This document shows positions 1 through 6,139 of a stretch of 11,907 bases of DNA, in pieces. The notes beneath the pieces were generated by a model. The model ran no database searches, was not told the DNA's origin, and saw nothing but the letters and a program-made list of their open reading frames with translations. A program made the position numbers and the translations under genes. Within the stretch, counting starts at the first letter, position 1. The number at the start of each line of letters is the position of its first letter. Origin of the DNA: DATEPR01 sp036503065. Lineage in GTDB: Bacteria > Actinomycetota > Actinomycetes > Mycobacteriales > Pseudonocardiaceae. The stretch is taken from NCBI GenBank assembly GCA_036503065.1, contig DASXXM010000689.1:1-11907 (forward strand). Reading direction: 5' to 3'.

Positions 1-951
1 CTGGCGCTGCCCCACCACGAATCCACCCACCATGTGCTCCTGCGACCGGCGGGCCGCGCGGTCGAGCTGATCGCCCCGGCCGCTGCTCAACTCCGGCTAC
101 ACCATGGCGCGGCCGAATTCGTCGACCTGTTCCGCGCCACCTTCGGCGGCCGGCGGGACCTCGGCGCCGCGATCTTCGGCCAGGACGACCAGCCCGTGGC
201 CAAAACCCTGGCCGCCGGCTTCGCGGAACGCCCCGGCCTGGACGAACTGGCCGCCCGCCACGGCTCCTGCAAGTGGGGCGCGCACTGGCAGTCAACGGAC
301 TACGAACGCTATCTGGCGCCGCTGCGCGACCAGCGGCTCACGATCCTGGAGATCGGCATCGGCGGCCATCACGTCGCACCCGGGGGCCAGTCGTTGCGCA
401 TGTGGCGGGACTACTTCCCCCGCGCCCGGATCTACGGCATCGACCTGTACGACAAGCACGACGTCGCGGAGCAGCGCATCGGTGTCTTCCAGGGCGACCA
501 GAGCGACGTGCGTTTCCTGTCCGACGTCGTGGCCGGGACCGGCCCGCTGGACATCGTGATCGACGACGGCAGCCACGTGAACGAGCATGTCCTGACCGCG
601 TTCCGGTTCCTGTTCCCGCGCTTGAACGACGGCGGCCTGTACCTGATCGACGATCTCCAGTCCGCCTACTGGCCCGCGTTCGGCGGCGTCCCGGACGACC
701 GCGACGACCCCAGAACGACGACCGGCTTCCTCAAGACCCTGTGTGACGGCCTGCAACACCAGGAGTTCCTCTGGCCAACGGACTACCAGCCGTCCTATTT
801 GGACCAGAACGTGGCCGGCGTGCACGTGCACCACCTGTTCGCCGCGATCGAGAAGGGGGCCAACACGGCACCGTCCAGCAAGCCCAACTGGATGCGCTAC
901 CTCGACCTCAACCGGCCGATGGCAGCCCTCGAGATCGGCCCGCAACCCTGA
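1..951 (+). CDS. MycE/TylE-like metal-dependent SAM O-methyltransferase, 5'-truncated by the window edge
   Basis: The frame is open to base 1, so the gene starts upstream; the first in-window start codon is GTG 34, and residues here are numbered from it. The visible part matches macrolide-sugar O-methyltransferases of the MycE/TylE type. It has an entry segment with K80-W81-G82 and YERYL, SAM motif I LEIGIGG (105-111), an acidic motif II residue D137 in YGIDLYD, GDQSD (154-158), IDDGSH (176-181) and LIDDLQSAYWP (204-214). In MycE the acidic residues of the last two motifs bind Mg2+ next to a sugar hydroxyl. MycE is about 400 residues and 316 codons are visible, so mainly the N-terminal auxiliary domain is missing. 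The likely role is O-methylation of a sugar or sugar-like hydroxyl in the cytoplasm. The stop TGA (949-951) overlaps the proposed CTG start of the next gene. The family is secure; the substrate is unknown. Confidence 0.88.
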   Translation: MALPHHESTHHVLLRPAGRAVELIAPAAAQLRLHHGAAEFVDLFRATFGGRRDLGAAIFGQDDQPVAKTLAAGFAERPGLDELAARHGSCKWGAHWQSTDYERYLAPLRDQRLTILEIGIGGHHVAPGGQSLRMWRDYFPRARIYGIDLYDKHDVAEQRIGVFQGDQSDVRFLSDVVAGTGPLDIVIDDGSHVNEHVLTAFRFLFPRLNDGGLYLIDDLQSAYWPAFGGVPDDRDDPRTTTGFLKTLCDGLQHQEFLWPTDYQPSYLDQNVAGVHVHHLFAAIEKGANTAPSSKPNWMRYLDLNRPMAALEIGPQP

Positions 952-2642
952 CCGCGCGACTGCGGCGCGGCCCGCTGACCTGGGGACAACAGCTCCTGTG
1001 GCTCGGCTACCTGGCCAGCCCGGCCGACCACCGCAGCGGCCACACGGTGGTGCAGGGCTTCGACGTGCCCGCGAGGGCCACGGCGGCCATGGTGTCGGCC
1101 GCGCTGGGCATGCTGGTCGACCGCCATGAGACCCTGCGGACCACGTTCCACCAGGCCGACGACGGCGAGGCATACCAGGTGGTGCACCCGGCCCGACCGG
1201 TTCCGCTGACGGCGGTGCCGGCGCTGGACCCGGAATCCGAGATCGCGCGGGCGAGCGCCGAACTCAAGCGGATCGCGTTCGATCTGGCCGAGGACGGCCT
1301 GATCCGTGCGGCACTCGTGTCGGTCGACGGCCGGCCCGTGCACCTGCTCGTGGCCACGCACCACGTGGTCGTGGACGGGTGGAGTTGGGGTGTGCTGCGC
1401 CGCGAGTTCGACGCGCTGGTCCGTGCCGCGCTCGCCGGCACCGCGCCGGACCTGCCGCCGGTTGCCTGGCAACCACTCGACCAGGCCGAGCAGGAGCGGT
1501 CCGAACACGGACAGCGGGCGAACGCGGCGGCGCTGGCCTATTGGGAACGGCAACTCATGGTGCTGCCCGACCGGGTCCTGCCCGCCGCCGGTGTCGACCC
1601 GTCCGGCCAGCACATCGCCGTGTTGCGGTCACCGGCCATGGCCACGGCCCTGTCCTGGCTGTCCGCGCACTACCGGATCGTCGAGTCGACCTTGGTGCTG
1701 GCCGCGCTCGGTGCCGTGCTGGGCATGGTGACCGGTCGTGACCGGTCGGTCGTGATGACCATGTCGACCAACCGGAGGACGAGCCGGACCAGGGATCTGG
1801 TCGCGTGCCTCGCCCAGTACACCGTGGTCAACGTGGACCTGCTCGGCAACCCGTCGTTCGCGGAACTGATCGACCGGGCCGGTGCCGCGGTACTCGTGGC
1901 CTATCGGCACGGCCACTACGACTTCGCGGCGATGAAGGCCCTCGAACGGTCGATGGCGCAGCGGCGCGGCATCGTGTTCTCGCAACCGGCCGGCCTGAAC
2001 TTCAAGCGGTACGTCGAGGGAGCACCGGCCCGCACCGATCCAGGACCGGTGCCGTTGTTGTCCACTGTGGACAGTCAAGTGGACGTCCTGTCGGTCGGTG
2101 GCAGCTGTGCGCGCGGTGTGGTGCTGCTGTCGGTCCGACCTGGGCCCACCGTGACGGAACTGGAACTGTTGGCCGACGGCGATGCGGTGTCCCCGAAGGA
2201 CATGGCCGACCTGGTGCGGGCCATGGAGTCGCTGTTGCTGGCCGGCATGGCAGGTCCCGACCTGCGGCTGTCCGATCTGGCCACCCATTGCGACCTGCAC
2301 CGGCCCGTGTTCGGGCCGGACTGGGCGTTGGTGGACCACTGCTGGGTGCGCCTGACCGAGACCGCCGCCGCCATCGGTGACTGTCCGGGGGTCACGGCCG
2401 CTTTCGTCGCGGTCGAAACGGATTCGCTCGTCGCCTACGTGGCGGTGGACGACCCGCCACCCGCTCAGGAAGCACCTGAGCGGGATGGTTGGGAAAGAAC
2501 ACTGCGCGAGTACGCGTTGCGCGCGGCGAAGGCCGGGCAGGCCGTGATCGCGCCGCACCGGTACGTGCTGTGCCGCACCGCACCCGCGGATCCGCTCGAT
2601 CTGGCCGCGTGGCAACACACGGAGCCGTTGACATTCGGCTAG
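948..2642 (+). CDS. Stand-alone NRPS condensation-domain protein with degenerate adenylation-like tail
   Basis: This protein should form an amide or ester bond between a carrier-bound acyl unit and an acceptor. With a CTG start at 948 it has 564 residues. The first ATG/GTG/TTG in frame is GTG 1047, but the condensation core motif C1 (LTWGQQLLWLGYL, from base 975) lies upstream of it, so I chose the CTG that overlaps the previous stop as CTGA. C2-like DRHETLRTTFH follows. The catalytic HHVVVDG lies at residues 138-144 (bases 1359-1379) and is intact. A C5-like segment TNRRTSRTRDLVACLAQYTVVNVDL is read in three stretches starting near residue 274. After about residue 455, a segment with DCPGVTAAFVAV, SLVAYVAVDD and APHRYVLCR resembles the C-terminal subdomain of adenylation domains but lacks the catalytic Lys motif. 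No carrier domain is present, so its partners must be encoded elsewhere. Confidence 0.85.
   Translation: MTARLRRGPLTWGQQLLWLGYLASPADHRSGHTVVQGFDVPARATAAMVSAALGMLVDRHETLRTTFHQADDGEAYQVVHPARPVPLTAVPALDPESEIARASAELKRIAFDLAEDGLIRAALVSVDGRPVHLLVATHHVVVDGWSWGVLRREFDALVRAALAGTAPDLPPVAWQPLDQAEQERSEHGQRANAAALAYWERQLMVLPDRVLPAAGVDPSGQHIAVLRSPAMATALSWLSAHYRIVESTLVLAALGAVLGMVTGRDRSVVMTMSTNRRTSRTRDLVACLAQYTVVNVDLLGNPSFAELIDRAGAAVLVAYRHGHYDFAAMKALERSMAQRRGIVFSQPAGLNFKRYVEGAPARTDPGPVPLLSTVDSQVDVLSVGGSCARGVVLLSVRPGPTVTELELLADGDAVSPKDMADLVRAMESLLLAGMAGPDLRLSDLATHCDLHRPVFGPDWALVDHCWVRLTETAAAIGDCPGVTAAFVAVETDSLVAYVAVDDPPPAQEAPERDGWERTLREYALRAAKAGQAVIAPHRYVLCRTAPADPLDLAAWQHTEPLTFG
2460..2484 (+). repeat. Perfect 10-bp hairpin inside the condensation gene
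   Basis: The arms CCCGCTCAGG-type (core CCGCTCAGG 2461-2469 plus C2460) and CCTGAGCGG (2475-2483 plus G2484) pair perfectly around the loop AAGCA (2470-2474). There is no T-tract after it, so an intrinsic terminator is unlikely. It codes for the proline/glutamate-rich linker PPAQEAPER inside the degenerate adenylation-like tail. It may be chance in GC-rich DNA, an mRNA structure, or a scar; I cannot decide. Confidence 0.6.
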
Positions 2643-2718
2643 GCGAATGGTTTAGTCGGCCTGTTCGCACATAGTCGTCCGCACTGCGAGCGCCATTCCT
2701 TGGCTTGGGGGACATGCT
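2643..2718 (+). promoter_or_regulatory. Intergenic spacer before the tailoring operon; possible promoter
   Basis: This 76-bp spacer is the only real gap on the + strand between the condensation gene and the six-gene operon, so an operon promoter here is plausible. It is visibly less GC-rich than its surroundings. CATAGT (2670-2675) is a weak -10-like match, but I see no convincing -35 at proper spacing. Read-through from the upstream genes is equally possible. Confidence 0.25.
2707..2712 (+). promoter_or_regulatory. Ribosome binding site for the Gfo/Idh gene
   Basis: GGGGGA ends 6 nt before ATG 2719. This fixes that ATG as the start rather than the out-of-frame ATG at 2714. Confidence 0.6.
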
Positions 2719-3723
2719 ATGCAGCCGATTCATGTCGGCCTGGTCGGCGCGGGGGGCATCGCCACCCGGCATGCCGCTGCCTACCGGAAACTCCAGCCGC
2801 GCATTCGCCTGTCCGCGGTCGCCGACGTACTGCCCGGCCGGGCCGAGGAACTGGCCCGGAATTGCGCGGCCGACGTGTACGTCGACTATTCCCGGATGTT
2901 GTCCGACGCCGAAATCGACGCCGTCGACATCTGCCTGCCGCATCAGCTGCACGCCCCGGCGGTGCTCGCCGCGGTACGTGCCGGAAAACACGTGCTGTGC
3001 GAGAAACCGCTGTGCACCACGGCAGCGGACGCGGCCACGATCGCCACCGAGGTGGCGGCGAGCGGTGTCACGGTCATGTGCATGCACAATCGCCTGTACT
3101 CCCCCGTGCTGACGCACGTCCGGGAGCTGCTGCGCCGAGGCGAACTCGGCACGCGCTACGAGGTCCGCGCCAGCGACTGCTTCCGCAACCCCGCCGACGC
3201 CGCCGACCTGGGCTGGCGGACCAGTGTGGCCGCGTGCGGCGGCGGCGAACTCATCGACACCGGCTACCACCCCGTGTATCTCGTGCTGGCCCTGGCCGGT
3301 GGCCGACCGACGGACGTGCTGGCCATGACCAGCCGGCACCGCATGAGCTTCCTGGAGGGCGAGGACTCGGCACAGCTTCTGGTGCGCTTCGACAACGGTG
3401 TGCAAGGCCATGTCGCGACCAGCTGGGCGTACGACAGCGACGAGCACTTCGCGGTCGCCGGCGAGCTGGGCACGTTGCGCGCCACCAGAACCCGCCTGAC
3501 CCACCGGCGTCCCGGCGGCCAACCGGTCGTCACGGAATTCGCCAAGGGCAACGACATCGAGGCCGCGGTCGAGCACTTCGCCGACTGCCTGGCCACCGGT
3601 GCCCGCCCGCTGTCCACCCACGAGGACGGCGCGACCGCGCTGGCGGTCATCCTGGCCGCCTACGACTCGGTCCGCACCCGCGCGGTGATCAACCTGGCCG
3701 ACCGACGGGTCGCCGTGCCATGA
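2719..3723 (+). CDS. Gfo/Idh/MocA-family NAD(P)-dependent oxidoreductase
   Basis: This 334-residue protein has the normal family length. The N-terminal Rossmann fold starts with VGLVGAGGIA (dinucleotide loop G10-A-G12-G-I-A15) and contains EKP (95-97), whose lysine is the conserved family residue. The C-terminal alpha/beta domain carries GGGELIDTGYHPVYL (174-188), where D180 and H184 fit the usual catalytic or substrate positions. Family members oxidise or reduce sugar, cyclitol or NDP-ketosugar hydroxyls; some act as NDP-hexose 3-ketoreductases in antibiotic pathways. Start ATG 2719 has a good ribosome site. The stop overlaps the next gene as ATGA, so the two are coupled. It opens the tailoring operon. 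A sugar or cyclitol substrate is inferred from the neighbouring carbamoyltransferase and MycE-type methyltransferase; no dTDP-sugar genes are in the window. Confidence 0.9.
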   Translation: MQPIHVGLVGAGGIATRHAAAYRKLQPRIRLSAVADVLPGRAEELARNCAADVYVDYSRMLSDAEIDAVDICLPHQLHAPAVLAAVRAGKHVLCEKPLCTTAADAATIATEVAASGVTVMCMHNRLYSPVLTHVRELLRRGELGTRYEVRASDCFRNPADAADLGWRTSVAACGGGELIDTGYHPVYLVLALAGGRPTDVLAMTSRHRMSFLEGEDSAQLLVRFDNGVQGHVATSWAYDSDEHFAVAGELGTLRATRTRLTHRRPGGQPVVTEFAKGNDIEAAVEHFADCLATGARPLSTHEDGATALAVILAAYDSVRTRAVINLADRRVAVP

Positions 3724-4595
3724 CCACGACAGCGGGCGTCATCTCGCCCGTCGACGCCGCGGTGGATCTGGCCCGCACGCTCGGCGCGTCGGTGTCGGAC
3801 ACGGTGGTACTGCGGCACGGCAGCAACGTGAGCGTCCTGCTGCGCCCCGCGATGCTGGTGGCGAAGGTGGCCTGGCAGCGGCGCGGCTTCCGGCGCACAC
3901 CGGACTGGTTCGCCCGTGAGGTCGCCGTGGCCGGGCACCTCCGGCGCGCGGGAGTGCCCGCGGTACGGCCGGCCACCGCGATTCCGCCCGGACCGCACCG
4001 GCACCGCGGCCACCTCGTCACGTTCTGGGACCACATCACGGTGACCGACGATCCGGTCGATCCGACGACCACCGGACGGTGCCTGCGCGCATGCCATCGC
4101 GCTCTGGCCGACCACGTCTGGGCACATCCGCCGTTCGACCCGTGCGCCGAATGCGACCGGGTGCTGGCCCGCACGCCGTCCCGGCAGTTCCTGGCCGGGG
4201 AACGAGCGCTGCTGGAATCGCTGGCCGGCCCGCTGTTCGACGTCGTGCGCACCTGGGACCGGCCCGCGCAGGCGCTGCACGGCGACCCGGCGCCGTGGAA
4301 CATGCTGCGCAGCGGAGCCGACCACGTGTGGTGCGATTTCGAGGACACCTACGTCGGCGCCACCTGGTGGGACCTGGCCTGCCTGACGGCCCCCGCGACC
4401 GTGGCGCAGGACCGGTACTTCCACGACCGCGCCGTGGCCGGCTACGGCGTCGAGCCCACCGATCCCACGCTGGCCGCGTTCGAGGCGGCACGGGTGATGC
4501 ACTCGGCGATCTGGTCGGCGTTCGTCAACAATCCCGGGCCCAGCCCCACCCGGCTGCGCCGGCTGGCCTGGCTGGAACGAAGGGCGGGCCGATGA
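3720..4595 (+). CDS. APH-fold phosphotransferase, possible self-resistance or pathway kinase
   Basis: The protein has 291 residues in the aminoglycoside phosphotransferase/choline-kinase-like fold. The N-lobe has VAKV with candidate ATP-binding K49 and a partner glutamate E67 in FAREV. The catalytic loop is HGDPAPWN (187-194, catalytic D189, Mg-binding N194). The metal-binding DFE is at 206-208, followed by WWDLACL as in APH proteins. The C-terminal half is helical. All catalytic residues look present, so it is likely active. I chose ATG 3720 because it overlaps the previous stop by 4 bp; the same frame stays open upstream to about 2700, but that stretch lies over the oxidoreductase gene. In antibiotic clusters such kinases either inactivate the product as self-protection (as CapP does for capuramycin) or phosphorylate an intermediate; both remain possible here. 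Confidence 0.87.
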   Translation: MTTTAGVISPVDAAVDLARTLGASVSDTVVLRHGSNVSVLLRPAMLVAKVAWQRRGFRRTPDWFAREVAVAGHLRRAGVPAVRPATAIPPGPHRHRGHLVTFWDHITVTDDPVDPTTTGRCLRACHRALADHVWAHPPFDPCAECDRVLARTPSRQFLAGERALLESLAGPLFDVVRTWDRPAQALHGDPAPWNMLRSGADHVWCDFEDTYVGATWWDLACLTAPATVAQDRYFHDRAVAGYGVEPTDPTLAAFEAARVMHSAIWSAFVNNPGPSPTRLRRLAWLERRAGR

Positions 4596-5503
4596 GACCG
4601 TTCGAGTTCGGCGTCCAACTCTACGGCGCCACCGACGTGAAGGAGTGGCGCGAGCAGGCACAGCGGGCCTACGACCTCGGCTATCGGTCCGTGCACCTGC
4701 CCGACCATCTCGGCGGCCAGTTCGACCCGCTGCTCGGGCTGGCCGACGCGGCGGCCGCGGTCCCCGGCCTACGCATCGGCACGCTCGTGCTCAACTGCGC
4801 CACCCGCCATCCCGTGGTGCTGGCCAAGGCACTGGCCACCCTCGACGTACTCACCGACGGCCGACTGGAGGTCGGCCTCGGCGCGGGCTGGCAGCGGACC
4901 GACTTCGAGCGCACCGGAATCGACCGGCTCGGCCCGGCCGGCCGGGTCCGCCGCCTCACCGAATACGTGACCATCCTGGAAACCCTGTGGCGCGGTGAGG
5001 AACTGACCCACCACGGCGAATTCTTCGACATCGACGGCGCCCGATGCCTGCCGACGCCGGTGCAACGGTCGCTGCCGCTGCTGATCGGCGGCGGCTCCGC
5101 CGACATCCTGCGCTTCGCCGGCCGCCGCGCCAGGGCCGTGGCCCTGGACGTGCCCCAACCCGCCGGCCGGTTCGAACCCACCGCGTACCTGTCGGCCGCG
5201 CACCTCTCGGCGTTCCGCCAACGGGCCGACTGGGCCCGCGAGGCAGGCCGGGACATCGAACTGCTGATCCAGATCCCGTCCGGACTCATCGGGCCGGCCG
5301 ACGCCGCGACCGAGATCGCGGCGCACTGGGGCGTGTCCGTGGACGCGTTGCAGGACACGCCGTTGGCGCTCGTCGGCGACGTGGACGAGGTCGCGGATCG
5401 GCTGCGGCGCTGGCGGGCCGAGTCGGACGTGAGCCGGATCGTCGTACCCGCCGACGCCATGACCACGGCACAACCGCTCGTGGCCCGACTCACCGGTACC
5501 TGA
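4592..5503 (+). CDS. Luciferase-like (LLM) oxidoreductase, probably F420-dependent
   Basis: This 303-residue protein is a TIM-barrel member of the bacterial luciferase-like monooxygenase superfamily. It starts MRPFEFGVQLYG and contains the signature run RHPVVLAKALATLDVLTDGR (72-91) followed by LEVGLGAGW (92-100). Later blocks are LPLLIGGGS and the closing LVGDVDEVADRLRRW. The sequence resembles the actinobacterial TIGR03621-type F420 group; cofactor choice (F420 or FMN) is inferred. The expected chemistry is hydride transfer to or from a C=C, C=N or alcohol of a pathway intermediate. ATG 4592 overlaps the phosphotransferase stop by 4 bp. The stop is 12 nt before the next start. An F420 enzyme inside a tailoring operon suggests one dedicated redox step beyond the Gfo/Idh enzyme. 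Confidence 0.88.
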   Translation: MRPFEFGVQLYGATDVKEWREQAQRAYDLGYRSVHLPDHLGGQFDPLLGLADAAAAVPGLRIGTLVLNCATRHPVVLAKALATLDVLTDGRLEVGLGAGWQRTDFERTGIDRLGPAGRVRRLTEYVTILETLWRGEELTHHGEFFDIDGARCLPTPVQRSLPLLIGGGSADILRFAGRRARAVALDVPQPAGRFEPTAYLSAAHLSAFRQRADWAREAGRDIELLIQIPSGLIGPADAATEIAAHWGVSVDALQDTPLALVGDVDEVADRLRRWRAESDVSRIVVPADAMTTAQPLVARLTGT

Positions 5504-5509
5504 GAGAGG
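5503..5509 (+). promoter_or_regulatory. Ribosome binding site for the NPPH methyltransferase
   Basis: AGAGAGG ends 6 nt before GTG 5516 and overlaps the stop codon of the LLM gene by one base. It supports GTG 5516 as the start. Confidence 0.6.
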
Positions 5510-5515
5510 CAACCC

Positions 5516-6139
5516 GTGACACCCCTACGGCATGTCGCCTACGACGAACTCACGGTGCTCTACCTGCCTCACCTCGACGGCGGCGGGCGGACGTTCGGCC
5601 AGGACGTGGTCCGCTTCGTGCGGGACGAGATCGGGCCGGTCGGGCACGCGTTGGAATGGTGCGCCGGGCCAGGGTTCATCGGCCTTGCGCTGCTGGCCGC
5701 CGGCCTGTGCGATCGGCTGACACTGGCCGACGTCAATCCGGCGGCGGTCCGGATGGCCCGGCAGACGGTCCGGCACAACGACCTGGCCGAGCGCGTCGAC
5801 GTCGTCGAGTCCGACGGTCTCGACGGCCTCCCGTCGCACCGGTTCGACCTCGTCGTCGCCAACCCGCCGCACACGCCGGGCGGGCGGCTGTTTCCACGGT
5901 GGGGCCCGGAGATCCTGTACGTGGACCAGGACTGGAGCGCGCACCGCCGGTTCTACGCGGGCATCCGCGACTTCCTCGCACCCGGCGGCTCGATCGTGCT
6001 CCAGGAGAACGGTCTGTTCTCCGGCGCCGCCGACTTCGCCGGCATGATCACCGCAGCGGGCCTCGATCTCGTGGCCGAACGGCCGTCGGTGGATCAGTAC
6101 TACTTCGTGTGGTCGCGGAACGGGGGCGCGTCATGCTGA
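5516..6139 (+). CDS. Class I SAM-dependent methyltransferase with NPPH motif
   Basis: This 207-residue protein has a compact Rossmann methyltransferase fold. SAM motif I is EWCAGPGFIG (47-56), motif II acid is D72 in LADVN, and VVANPPHT (113-120) stands at motif IV. NPPY/NPPF-type motifs are typical of N-methyltransferases acting on amide or amino nitrogens (HemK/PrmC, N6-adenine enzymes). Here the aromatic residue is H119. Because it lacks any target-recognition or tRNA-binding domain and sits in a biosynthetic operon, a small-molecule substrate is more likely than DNA or release factor. Start is GTG 5516 with AGAGAGG upstream; the gene overlaps the carbamoyltransferase start by 7 bp. It could methylate an amine, guanidine or amide of the product; O- or C-methylation is not excluded. 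Confidence 0.85.
   Translation: MTPLRHVAYDELTVLYLPHLDGGGRTFGQDVVRFVRDEIGPVGHALEWCAGPGFIGLALLAAGLCDRLTLADVNPAAVRMARQTVRHNDLAERVDVVESDGLDGLPSHRFDLVVANPPHTPGGRLFPRWGPEILYVDQDWSAHRRFYAGIRDFLAPGGSIVLQENGLFSGAADFAGMITAAGLDLVAERPSVDQYYFVWSRNGGASC

Noticed and set aside
292..1613. Two - strand open frames of 293 and 238 codons opposite the methyltransferase and condensation genes
   Set aside because: Composition is biased and no domain is visible; the + strand genes have clear motifs.
2644..2697. GAATGG and CCATTC as a distant inverted repeat, and CGAATG shared with the palindrome at 9871-9888
   Set aside because: Arms are only 6 bp and more than 40 bp apart; a single shared hexamer does not show a common operator.
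2392..3621. 409-codon open frame on the - strand
   Set aside because: It is antisense to two well-supported genes, has no recognisable motif, and long antisense frames are common in high-GC DNA.
2700..3719. Extension of the phosphotransferase frame back to 2700
   Set aside because: It is an Arg-rich shadow of the Gfo/Idh gene; ATG 3720 with the ATGA overlap is the natural start.
5131..5146. Inverted repeat CAGGGCC-GT-GGCCCTG in the LLM gene
   Set aside because: The 2-nt loop is too tight for a stable hairpin and such GC words are expected by chance.
5044..6132. Long N-terminal extension of the carbamoyltransferase reading frame, open from 5044
   Set aside because: It overlaps the LLM and methyltransferase genes, has Arg/Pro-rich low-complexity composition typical of a shifted GC-rich frame, and the family N-terminus MLIAAVKPGHDGS begins at 6133.
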